NCBI GenBank assembly: GCA_002415335.1
Contig: DHXL01000029.1
Coordinates: forward strand, 6,272 to 11,596
Direction: 5' to 3'
Length of the DNA: 5,325 bases
Origin: Oxalobacteraceae bacterium UBA5157
GTDB lineage: Bacteria; Pseudomonadota; Gammaproteobacteria; Burkholderiales; Burkholderiaceae_D
A model generated the notes under the pieces. It searched no databases, was not told where the DNA came from, and saw nothing but the letters and a program-made list of their open reading frames with translations. Below, piece by piece: positions 1 through 5,325 of this stretch. Both the position numbers and the translations under genes were made by a program. The first letter of the stretch is position 1, and every line of letters begins with the position of its first letter.

Positions 1-84
1 GACGTCGAGATGATGATCACTGGTGACGGCGCGGCCGTCGCGGCCGCCGGTTGCTGTGGCATGGGCTGTGTACAAGACTTGCAT
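1..84 (-). CDS. ohr: Organic hydroperoxide resistance protein Ohr, N-terminal 28 codons (runs off left edge)
   Basis: Ohr is a cytoplasmic thiol peroxidase of the OsmC/Ohr superfamily that reduces organic and fatty-acid hydroperoxides with a reactive cysteine pair, recycled by lipoylated proteins. Only the N-terminus is present. It opens MQVLYTAHATATGGRDGRAV and continues to a TSD..LDV segment. The YTA.ATATGGRDGRAV stretch is the family signature at this position and is easily recognised. The catalytic cysteines lie further in and cannot be checked here. The start is supported by AGGAG at 95-91, six bases before the ATG, and by the usual Ohr N-terminus. The gene lies downstream of ohrR on the same strand, 120 bp from its stop codon, with its own promoter and an operator-like inverted repeat in the gap. 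This is the standard repressor-target pairing. The family is about 140 residues long, so roughly four fifths is missing. Confidence 0.93.
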   Translation of the reverse strand, partial: MQVLYTAHATATGGRDGRAVTSDHHLDV

Positions 85-139
85 GGGATTCTCCTGAAAG
101 ACGACGGTTGCGGCGATCCAAAATTGATCGGCATGCATT

Positions 140-167
140 AATATAGCACGCAATTAAATTGTGTGAA
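140..167 (-). promoter_or_regulatory. Predicted sigma70-type promoter of ohr
   Basis: Read on the minus strand, TTCACA (167-162) matches five of six bases of the -35 consensus. TATATT (145-140) matches five of six of the -10 consensus. The spacer is 16 bp. Transcription would start near 133 and give a leader of about 50 nt before the ohr ATG. The block is clearly AT-richer than the surrounding DNA. The operator-like repeat covers the -35 and the spacer, as expected for a repressor that blocks RNA polymerase binding. Confidence 0.65.
146..166. promoter_or_regulatory. Predicted OhrR operator (inverted repeat)
   Basis: The half-sites GCACGCAATT (146-155) and AATTGTGTGA (157-166) form an inverted repeat around the central A at 156. 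The inner 11 bp, CAATTAAATTG (151-161), are perfectly symmetric, and 8 of 10 positions per arm pair overall. Known OhrR operators, such as that of Bacillus subtilis ohrA, are AATT-centred inverted repeats of this kind. The site lies between ohrR and ohr and overlaps the predicted ohr promoter. Binding of the oxidised or reduced repressor is inferred, not shown. Confidence 0.75.
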
Positions 168-182
168 ATTTATTGTGCCTTG

Positions 183-211
183 GGCATGGCCGGTGACGAT
201 CGGCTCATGCC
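183..211 (-). other. Stem-loop over the ohrR stop codon
   Basis: On the minus strand, GGCATG and CATGCC pair as an outer 6 bp stem. Inside, after a single bulged A, GCCG and CGGC pair as a 4 bp inner stem closing an 8-base loop. The ohrR TGA (207-205) lies in the left arm. No T-run follows on the minus strand (the next bases are CAAGG), so it is not a typical intrinsic terminator. It may protect the 3' end of the ohrR message or reduce read-through into ohr. On the plus strand it is followed by only three T residues and no plus-strand gene ends there. Confidence 0.4.
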
Positions 212-675
212 TTTGCGCGAATCAGATCGTCGCGCACCTGCGCCAATTGCGCGTGCAGGGCTTTCAGTGACTCTTGCGGCTGGCCGCTCGCGCACAGCAC
301 CTGATACGGGATATCCTGAGCTTTCTTCTTCAGCGCGCGGCCTTCGCGCGTCAGCGTGATGCGTACCTGGCGCTCGTCCGCCTCGTCGCGCGTGCGCATG
401 ATGAAAGACGAGGCCTCCAGGCGCTTCAACAGCGGCGTCAGCGTGCCGGAATCCAGGAACAGCTTTTCCCCTATCGTCTTCACCAGCACATCGTCTTGCT
501 GCCACAGCACCAGCATCACCAGGTATTGCGGATAGGTCAGGCCCAGCTTTTCCAGGAATGGCTTGTAGGTCTTGGTCATCGCCAGCGAAGCCGAATACAG
601 TGCGAAGCAAAACTGGTTGTCAAGTGCCAGCATTTCGTCGGGCGAGAGGAGTTTGGGAAGGGCGGTTTTGGACAT
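205..675 (-). CDS. ohrR: OhrR, MarR-family organic peroxide sensor/repressor (2-Cys type)
   Basis: OhrR is a dimeric winged-helix repressor. It releases the ohr operator when organic hydroperoxide oxidises a conserved N-terminal cysteine. The 156-residue product has the expected MarR length. The sensing cysteine is C23, in LDNQFCFALYSAS. The conserved tyrosines that contact it fit Y37 and Y48 (the latter in LGLTYPQYLVMLVLW). The winged helix covers about residues 50-115, with recognition helix LDSGTLTPLLKRLE and wing RDEADERQVRITLT. A second cysteine, C128, matches the C127 resolving cysteine of Xanthomonas OhrR (C22/C127 there), so an intersubunit disulfide is the likely oxidised form. The start at 675 has AAGGA five bases upstream and matches the family N-terminus. 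The open frame extends upstream to an ATG at 816, but that would add 47 unconserved residues and run into dacB. ohr follows on the same strand. Confidence 0.95.
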   Translation of the reverse strand: MSKTALPKLLSPDEMLALDNQFCFALYSASLAMTKTYKPFLEKLGLTYPQYLVMLVLWQQDDVLVKTIGEKLFLDSGTLTPLLKRLEASSFIMRTRDEADERQVRITLTREGRALKKKAQDIPYQVLCASGQPQESLKALHAQLAQVRDDLIRAKA

Positions 676-680
676 CGTGT

Positions 681-685
681 TCCTT
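681..685 (-). promoter_or_regulatory. Ribosome binding site fixing the ohrR start
   Basis: AAGGA on the minus strand (685-681) lies five bases before the ATG at 675. It selects the 156-residue form over the longer open frame that begins at 816. Confidence 0.75.
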
Positions 686-749
686 GCAGGCGAATTCGCG
701 TTGAGCGTGGCCGCGCGCCATGGCGCAGTGCGGCAACTCCGAAAGTAAA

Positions 750-755
750 AGTATA
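750..755 (-). promoter_or_regulatory. Possible -10 element of ohrR
   Basis: TATACT on the minus strand (755-750) matches five of six bases of the -10 consensus, about 75 bp before the ohrR start. No convincing -35 is seen 16-18 bp upstream. No AATT-centred inverted repeat like the one before ohr is present, so the sequence does not show autoregulation by the same type of operator. Confidence 0.35.
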
Positions 756-784
756 GACAAGGATCGCGCGACGCGTGGGATAAT
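754..784 (+). promoter_or_regulatory. Possible promoter of the dacB operon
   Basis: TAGACA (754-759) matches five of six bases of the -35 consensus and GATAAT (779-784) five of six of the -10. The 19 bp spacer is longer than ideal. A start near 791 would leave a leader of about 20 nt. The -35 overlaps the possible ohrR -10 on the other strand, so the two promoters may compete. Confidence 0.35.
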
Positions 785-810
785 CGACGCGACTCAATTT
801 CGCGTGTCCC

Positions 811-2235
811 ATGCAAATTCCGAAACGACAGAATATCGGCGGCCTGCTGCTATCGCTGAGCCTCTGCCTCGCGGCTGACACGGCGATCGCGCGCGACTTG
901 CCGTTGGTGGTGAGTGCGGCGTTGACGAGGGCCGGCATCCCGGGTGGCGCGGTGGGCGTCTACGTGCAGGCTGTCGACGGTCGGAGACGCCTCATCGCAT
1001 CGAATCCAAGCCTGGCGCTGAGTCCGGCATCCACCATGAAACTGGTGACCACCAATGCGGCGCTCGATTTGCTCGGCCCGGTCTTCCGCTGGAAAACCCA
1101 GGCCTATGTCAACGGCAAGCTGGACGGCGATGTGCTGCACGGCGACCTGATCTTCAAGGGCAGCGGCGACCCCAAGCTCGTGAGCGAGAATTTCTGGATG
1201 TTCCTGCGCCAGATTCGTGCCAAAGGCATCCGTGAAATCCGCGGCAATCTGGTGCTGGACGGCAGCGCCTTCGAAGACACGGCGTACGATCCGGCCAAAT
1301 TCGACGGCGATCCGATCAAGCCGTATAACGTCGGTCCGGATGCATTGCTGCTCAATTACGAAGCGCTGAGTTTCAGATTCATGCCGAACGAGATCAATGG
1401 CACGGTGCGGGTCATGCTCGATCCGCCTGCGGCTTATGCGGTGACGCCACCCACTCTATCCGGCGCCGACTGTAACGATTGGGAATCGAAGCTGGGCGCC
1501 CTATTGGAGCCGAGCGGCGTGCAGTTCACGGGCACCTATTCGGCGTCATGTGGCGAGCGGGTCTGGCATATGCAACCCTATGAGCTGACGCACACCGAGT
1601 ATTTCGCTGCGGTATTTCGCCAGATGTGGAGCGATCTGGGCGGCACTTTCAGCGGGGAGGTGAGCGCCGGTGTCACGCCGGAAGACGCGCGACTGGTGAC
1701 GGAGTGGCAGTCCACCACCTTGCCCGAAGTAATCCGCGACATTAACAAATACAGCAATAACGTAATGGCGCGTCAACTATTACTGACACTGGCCGCCAAC
1801 GTGTTGAACCGTCCGGGCACGCCCGAACGGGGTGCGCTCGTGCTTGCCGGATGGCTTGCGGACAAAGGGATCATCGCGCCCGAACTGGTGGTCGAAAATG
1901 GGTCCGGCCTATCGCGCGATGAGCGCATTTCGGCCCAAACCATGGGCCGCATGCTGGTCGCCGCCTATCGTTCGCCGGTGATGCCCGAGTTCATCTCATC
2001 GCTGCCGCTGGCAGGGTACGACGGCACCATGCGCAACCGTCTCAAGGATCGCAGCGTCGCCGGCAAGGCGCATGTCAAGACCGGACGCCTGGAAAACGTC
2101 CGGGCAGTGGCCGGCTACGTACTGGCGGCCTCCGGCAAAGAATATGCGCTGGTCTGCATCATCAATCACCCCAATGCAGATCGTGGACTGGAAGCGGAGG
2201 ACGCGTTGCTGCAGTGGGTGTACGAACATGGATAG
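811..2235 (+). CDS. dacB: D-alanyl-D-alanine carboxypeptidase/endopeptidase, PBP4 type (peptidase S13)
   Basis: PBP4-type enzymes remove the terminal D-Ala from peptidoglycan pentapeptides and cut D-Ala-mDAP crosslinks in the periplasm. The 474-residue product has all three active-site motifs: S74-T-M-K77 with the acylated serine, S315-N-N, and K423-T-G. The conserved ENGSGLSR segment (362-369) is also present. Between the first two motifs lies the large insertion typical of S13 enzymes; it carries C221 and C247, a possible disulfide. The N-terminus is a Sec signal peptide: basic MQIPKR, hydrophobic LLLSLSLCLAA, likely cleavage after TAIA (residue 27). The ATG at 811 is the only ATG between the upstream in-frame stop at 781 and the SxxK motif, and it gives a complete signal peptide. 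No Shine-Dalgarno sequence is visible before it. It is the first gene of a tight three-gene set and is divergent from ohrR. Length and motifs look intact, so an active enzyme is expected. Confidence 0.95.
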   Translation: MQIPKRQNIGGLLLSLSLCLAADTAIARDLPLVVSAALTRAGIPGGAVGVYVQAVDGRRRLIASNPSLALSPASTMKLVTTNAALDLLGPVFRWKTQAYVNGKLDGDVLHGDLIFKGSGDPKLVSENFWMFLRQIRAKGIREIRGNLVLDGSAFEDTAYDPAKFDGDPIKPYNVGPDALLLNYEALSFRFMPNEINGTVRVMLDPPAAYAVTPPTLSGADCNDWESKLGALLEPSGVQFTGTYSASCGERVWHMQPYELTHTEYFAAVFRQMWSDLGGTFSGEVSAGVTPEDARLVTEWQSTTLPEVIRDINKYSNNVMARQLLLTLAANVLNRPGTPERGALVLAGWLADKGIIAPELVVENGSGLSRDERISAQTMGRMLVAAYRSPVMPEFISSLPLAGYDGTMRNRLKDRSVAGKAHVKTGRLENVRAVAGYVLAASGKEYALVCIINHPNADRGLEAEDALLQWVYEHG

Positions 2236-3520
2236 CGGTGCGCGAGTGCGGAGCGCGCAAGCCGCGGCCGGCGGCGGCGCACAACTGGCACTGGCAAGCA
2301 TTGAGCCGCCCCGGGCTCGCGAGGCGCCGGCCACATCGGATGCGGCGCAGTCGCCGCGAACCGTTGCCGCGATTGCGGACGTTCCGGCCGCAGCCGAATT
2401 GACCGAACCGCAACGGTTTGAATTCACCGGCAGCGGTCCGGAATACTTCCGGATCTGGATCGTGAACCTGCTGCTGACGATCCTGACCTGCGGCGTCTAC
2501 TCCGCTTGGGCCAAGGTGCGGCGGCTGCAATATTTTTATCGCAACACGCGCGTCGCAGGCGCGATTTTCGACTATCACGGCAATCCAAAAGCGATTCTGA
2601 AAGGACGTATCCTGGCCCTGACGCTGCTGGCGGCCTACAAAATTTCCTACGATATTTCAGTGCCGGCCACGATTGCGATCGCCGTGCTGCTGGCCGCGAT
2701 CATGCCTTGGCTGCTGGCCCGCTCGTTCCGCTTCAAGATGGCTAATTCGAGTTATCGCGGAGTGCGCTTCCGCTTTCACGGAACGGTAGCCGACGCCTAC
2801 CGCACGCTCATTTTATTTCCGCTGGTCTTGGCCGCCACTGGATTATTTCTTTGGAGCATCGTCACGTCCTTTTCCAAGAGTCCGGGCATCGGCGTAGTGT
2901 TGTTAAGCGGCTTGCTGCCGTTGCTGGTGCTGAGCGGCACTGTTCCGTTGGCGCATTACCTGTTGAAGCGCTATCAGCACGACAATGCGAACTTCGGCCA
3001 AACACCGTTTTTCTTTCATGCGCGCGCAGCTGATTTTTTCAAGATTTACGGCAAGGCGGTCGGCTTCTTTTTTCTCGGAACGATACCGGCCGGCATTTTC
3101 GGATTTCTGACCGCGCGCGTGTTTGCATTCCTGCAGTCGACCATGTTCGGCTGGCTGTTCGGTTTGCTGTATGGCGTCGCCAGCGCCTATGCGTTTTACC
3201 TGTTCGTCCGGCCTTACCTCGAAAGCCGTTTGCAAAACATGATCTGGAATCAGATCGAGCTGGGCGAGCACAGGTTTGAAAGTACGGCCGGTGCGCGTCA
3301 GCTGCTGTGGATACATGCCGGCAACCTGGCGCTGATCACGCTGACCCTCGGGCTGTACAAGCCGTTTGCCGCGATCCGGCTGGTACGCTACCGGGTGCAA
3401 TGCATGTGCCTGATCCCGCATGAAAATCTGGAAGCATTTCTGGCCGATCAATCAGTCGATGACGCCGGCGCAATCGGGCAGGAAGCTGGCGACCTGTTCG
3501 ATATCGACATCGCATTGTGA
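2228..3520 (+). CDS. yjgN: DUF898 (YjgN family) polytopic inner-membrane protein
   Basis: This 430-residue membrane protein belongs to the DUF898/YjgN family, whose function is unknown. Residues 1-60 are Ala/Pro-rich, low in complexity and probably cytoplasmic. The conserved part begins at RFEFTGSGPEYFRIW (63-77) and is followed by the family hallmark CGVYSAWAKVRRLQYFYRNT (88-107). Hydrophobic segments lie near 74-93, 128-140, 145-165, 192-214, 220-243, 274-300, 304-327 and 361-382, about eight in all. A related motif recurs near the C-terminus (LALITLTLGLYKPFAAIRL), suggesting an internal duplication. The ATG at 2228 overlaps the last 8 bases of dacB, which favours translational coupling. 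The open frame runs further upstream inside dacB, but starts there would overlap it by over 100 bases. No clear ribosome binding site is seen. The M48 protease gene follows after 7 bases. A transport or envelope role is possible but unproven. Confidence 0.88.
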   Translation: MDSGARVRSAQAAAGGGAQLALASIEPPRAREAPATSDAAQSPRTVAAIADVPAAAELTEPQRFEFTGSGPEYFRIWIVNLLLTILTCGVYSAWAKVRRLQYFYRNTRVAGAIFDYHGNPKAILKGRILALTLLAAYKISYDISVPATIAIAVLLAAIMPWLLARSFRFKMANSSYRGVRFRFHGTVADAYRTLILFPLVLAATGLFLWSIVTSFSKSPGIGVVLLSGLLPLLVLSGTVPLAHYLLKRYQHDNANFGQTPFFFHARAADFFKIYGKAVGFFFLGTIPAGIFGFLTARVFAFLQSTMFGWLFGLLYGVASAYAFYLFVRPYLESRLQNMIWNQIELGEHRFESTAGARQLLWIHAGNLALITLTLGLYKPFAAIRLVRYRVQCMCLIPHENLEAFLADQSVDDAGAIGQEAGDLFDIDIAL

Positions 3521-3527
3521 TCCCGAA

Positions 3528-4655
3528 ATGATCGATGCCATCTACTTCGACGGCTGCAGCACGCGGCGCCAGCCGGTCACGCTGGTCATTCACAAACGCG
3601 TGGTGTCCGTGCGCGGCGGCGGCATTCACCGCAGCATACGTCTTTCCCGACTGGACATCTCGGAACGCCTGCAGCACGCGCCGCGCATTCTGCGTTTTCC
3701 AGAGGGCGATTTTCTCGAAATCAGCGATCCCGCGCTCGACTACATGCTGGCTGCGAACCGCTATCGCGATCCTTGGGTCGTACGCTGGCAGCAGAACTGG
3801 CCGCTGTCCCTGCTGGCACTGATCGCGCTGTTGGCGCTGCTGGCGGCCGGTTATCGATGGGGCTTGCCGTGGGCGGCAGACAAGGTCGCGCAGCACCTGC
3901 CGACCTCGCTTGAGAAATCAATCGGTGACGGCGAGCTGACGCTGATTGATCGCAAATACATGACGCCGTCCAAGCTCGACACGGTCGACCGGGAGCGCCT
4001 GCAGCGACTATTCGCGCAGCTGAAGCAGCCACGCGGCGAGAAGACGGCATACCGCGTGGTATTCCGTCACAGCGAAGTCGGCCCCAACGCGTTTGCGCTG
4101 CCGAACGGTGTGATCGTGATGACCGACCAATTGGTGCTATTGGCGCACGACGATCAGGCGGTGCTGGGCGTGCTGGCGCACGAGCTGGGTCACGTGCAGC
4201 GCCGCCACACGTTGCGCGGCTTGCTGCAAACGCTCGGGGTCGGCGTCGTGCTCAATCTCTTCATCGGCGACGTGTCGAGCGTCCTGGCTGCGGTACCAAC
4301 TTTTATGCTGGACCAAAAATACTCGCGCGACTTCGAACGCGAAGCCGATCAATATGCGATCGATATGCTGCATGCGAACCGCGTGCCATTGGCGCCGCTG
4401 GCGGGATTGTTTGAAAAGATGCGGGATGCGTCCGAGCAGCAAGTCGCTGCGGCGGCGGGCACGGAATCGAATCGACAATCGGCGCCGGCCGATCCGGCGT
4501 CGACCGATGGTGCAGATGGCGCCGACGAGCAAGATCCGGCGCCCACCGCGCCGGACAGCGACAAGGCCAGGCGCGATACACGGACCGAATTCTTCAGTTC
4601 CCACCCCAGTGACCGGGAGCGAATTGCCAGGTTGCGCGCGGCCGACGGGCAGTGA
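3528..4655 (+). CDS. M48-family zinc metallopeptidase with N-terminal DUF7092-type domain, membrane anchored
   Basis: This 375-residue protein is a likely envelope zinc endopeptidase. Residues 1-70 (IYFDG..., HAPRILRFPEGDFLEISD) match my memory of DUF7092, a small domain found ahead of M48 peptidases. One transmembrane segment follows at about 91-110, so that domain would be cytoplasmic and the protease periplasmic. The M48 domain has LAHELGHVQRRH with zinc ligands H218 and H222 and catalytic E219. The third ligand is E270 in FEREADQYA. The downstream SSHPSDRERIARL motif carries H359, which aligns with the regulatory histidine of BepA-type proteases. An acidic Ala/Pro/Asp-rich linker (about 303-350) separates the catalytic core from that histidine. 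The start at 3528 follows the DUF898 stop by 7 bases; an in-frame ATG at 3420 would overlap that gene by 101 bases. No ribosome binding site is evident. Substrates are unknown; misfolded outer-membrane or periplasmic proteins are plausible by family analogy. Confidence 0.9.
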   Translation: MIDAIYFDGCSTRRQPVTLVIHKRVVSVRGGGIHRSIRLSRLDISERLQHAPRILRFPEGDFLEISDPALDYMLAANRYRDPWVVRWQQNWPLSLLALIALLALLAAGYRWGLPWAADKVAQHLPTSLEKSIGDGELTLIDRKYMTPSKLDTVDRERLQRLFAQLKQPRGEKTAYRVVFRHSEVGPNAFALPNGVIVMTDQLVLLAHDDQAVLGVLAHELGHVQRRHTLRGLLQTLGVGVVLNLFIGDVSSVLAAVPTFMLDQKYSRDFEREADQYAIDMLHANRVPLAPLAGLFEKMRDASEQQVAAAAGTESNRQSAPADPASTDGADGADEQDPAPTAPDSDKARRDTRTEFFSSHPSDRERIARLRAADGQ

Positions 4656-4674
4656 GGCGGCTGCGCCGCTGTTT
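4656..4674 (+). terminator. Weak candidate terminator after the M48 gene
   Basis: GCGGC (4657-4661) and GCCGC (4665-4669) form a 5 bp GC stem with a 3-base loop. A G-T pair (4656-4670) can extend it, and TGTTT follows. It begins immediately after the stop codon of the protease gene. The stem and T-run are short, so termination is uncertain. The rest of the convergent gap to 4773 shows only an ATCGGG/CCCGAT repeat (4697-4702 and 4713-4718) with a 10-base loop and no T-run. Confidence 0.3.
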
Positions 4675-4773
4675 GAACAAGCCGGTCGAGCACACTATCG
4701 GGACGACCCCGACCCGATCTGTCGAAACAACAAGAAGCAGCAACTTGATGCCATGGAAAGATCCGGACGCGGC

Positions 4774-5274
4774 CTAAAGAACGATGGGCCGATCCGACAG
4801 TTGATTGCGACGGGCACCATTTTCCGGGAAATGCGTTGCGAGAATCGTGTTCAGCTGCGCCAGTCCCGCAATCGTGCTGTCGTGAAACGCGCCGCGCGCA
4901 AAGCCCTGTGTCATGGTGCTGCACACCGCTTGCCAATCCGGCGCAGTCACGGCACGCCCCACGCCGCGGTCGGCGATGATCTCGACCTTGCGATCCGCCA
5001 GGTTGACATAAATTAGTACGCCGCAATTTTCCTCGGTGTCCCAGACGCGATAGAGCGAAAATAATTCGCGCGCGCGCTGGCGCGCGGTATGTCCGTTCAG
5101 CACAGCAAACGCCGCGAGCGCAGGTTCGACGATCAGCCGTACTTCGGCGCGATGCTGGGTCTCGCCGTCGGCGATCGCGGCCTGGATTGCTGTCAAGGTC
5201 GGCGCCGGAAACGCGCGCCGTCCGGCGGCGGTGGTGGTGAATAGATGGCGCACCATGCGGGCAAGGGTTTTCAT
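4774..5274 (-). CDS. Soluble TPM-domain (YgcG/TPM_phosphatase family) protein
   Basis: The 166-residue product has the core TPM-domain pattern: RARELFSLYRVWDTEENCGV (67-86), then LIYV, LADRKVEIIADRGVG (92-106), and a helical tail with TQGFARGAF and LNTILATHFP. TPM domains occur in plant TLP18.3/PSB27-associated proteins and bacterial YgcG-like proteins. Metal binding and weak phosphatase activity have been reported for some, but the bacterial role is unclear. No signal peptide or convincing membrane segment is seen, so it is probably cytoplasmic. The start at 5274 has GGGAG (5286-5282) seven bases upstream, and its ATG overlaps the TAA of the preceding gene by one base (TAATG), implying coupling. 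It is the last gene of this minus-strand operon and is convergent with the M48 gene, 118 bp apart. In many proteobacteria such a gene follows lemA and a membrane TPM gene. Confidence 0.88.
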   Translation of the reverse strand: MKTLARMVRHLFTTTAAGRRAFPAPTLTAIQAAIADGETQHRAEVRLIVEPALAAFAVLNGHTARQRARELFSLYRVWDTEENCGVLIYVNLADRKVEIIADRGVGRAVTAPDWQAVCSTMTQGFARGAFHDSTIAGLAQLNTILATHFPENGARRNQLSDRPIVL

Positions 5275-5325
5275 TACCAGTCTCCCGAGGCGCCGCCGCC
5301 GTCAAAGCCGCCACCTCCGCCACCA
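5274..5325 (-). CDS. C-terminal end of a second TPM-family (YgcG-like) protein, glycine-rich tail (runs off right edge)
   Basis: Only the last 16 full codons and the TAA (5276-5274) are visible. They read GGGGGGFDGGGASGDW. A glycine-rich tail ending GGGASG-x-W is characteristic of exported, membrane-anchored YgcG-like TPM proteins, in which it follows a C-terminal transmembrane helix. The stop overlaps the start of the next TPM gene by one base, which fits the tandem TPM arrangement behind lemA. The TPM domain, signal peptide and membrane helix are outside the window, so the assignment rests on the tail and the context. Confidence 0.75.
   Translation of the reverse strand, partial: GGGGGGFDGGGASGDW

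Noticed and set aside
170..756. Open frames in other frames over ohrR (170-610 minus and 274-756 plus)
   Set aside because: Both are shadows of the ohrR coding sequence, without motifs or ribosome binding sites.
676..816. Longer ohrR form starting at 816
   Set aside because: The extra 47 residues are not part of the OhrR family, would overlap dacB, and a good ribosome binding site supports the start at 675.
856..870. Possible lipobox (LSLC) in the DacB signal peptide
   Set aside because: The residue before the cysteine is Leu, not Gly, Ala or Ser, and a normal signal peptidase I site (TAIA) follows.
3420..3527. Upstream in-frame ATG for the M48 gene
   Set aside because: It would overlap the DUF898 gene by 101 bases, and the conserved N-terminal domain begins right after the ATG at 3528.
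4697..4718. ATCGGG/CCCGAT inverted repeat in the convergent gap as a terminator
   Set aside because: It has a 6 bp stem with a 10-base loop and no T-run on either strand.
4354..5016. 220-codon plus-strand open frame across the convergent gap
   Set aside because: It overlaps two well-supported genes, is very Arg-rich and has no recognisable domain or ribosome binding site.
5067..5086. CG-alternating run in the TPM gene as a regulatory repeat
   Set aside because: It encodes the conserved TARQRARE stretch of the TPM domain and is explained by GC-rich codon choice.
4349..5323. 324-codon open frame on the minus strand covering the TPM gene and the end of the M48 gene
   Set aside because: It is in a different frame from the TPM gene, antisense to the M48 coding region, Ser/Arg/Ala-rich without family motifs. 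It looks like a GC-rich shadow frame.

Overview
The window looks like chromosomal DNA from a GC-rich betaproteobacterium, most likely Burkholderiales and possibly Oxalobacteraceae. I base this on overall base composition, on the MarR-type OhrR sequence, and on two gene groups often seen there: DUF898 next to a DUF7092-M48 protease, and tandem TPM-domain genes. The taxonomic call is inference, since no rRNA or other marker is present. I found no mobile element, tRNA, rRNA or CRISPR array. The genes are tightly packed and no gene-free stretch reaches 300 bases.

Left part (1-675, minus strand): an organic peroxide defence locus. ohrR encodes a two-cysteine peroxide-sensing repressor. It lies upstream of ohr, whose first 28 codons run off the left edge. 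The AT-rich gap between them holds a near-perfect inverted repeat of the OhrR operator type, placed over the -35 and spacer of a good sigma70-like promoter for ohr. A stem-loop sits over the ohrR stop codon.

Middle part (811-4655, plus strand): three close genes that look like one transcription unit. They are dacB (exported PBP4-type D,D-carboxypeptidase/endopeptidase), a DUF898/YjgN polytopic membrane protein overlapping dacB by 8 nt, and 7 nt later a membrane-anchored M48 zinc metallopeptidase with an N-terminal DUF7092-type domain. ohrR and dacB are divergent and share a 135 bp intergenic region. The set suggests an envelope role (peptidoglycan trimming, an inner-membrane protein, periplasmic proteolysis), but the functional link is inference.

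Right part (4774-5325, minus strand): the end of a lemA/TPM-type operon, convergent with the protease gene. It holds a complete soluble TPM-domain protein and, overlapping it by one base, the glycine-rich C-terminus (ending GASGDW) of a second, probably membrane-bound TPM protein. lemA is expected just beyond the right edge.

I did not find an obviously new system. The most interesting element is the dacB-DUF898-M48 unit facing a TPM operon: uncharacterised membrane proteins beside a cell-wall enzyme and a protease.
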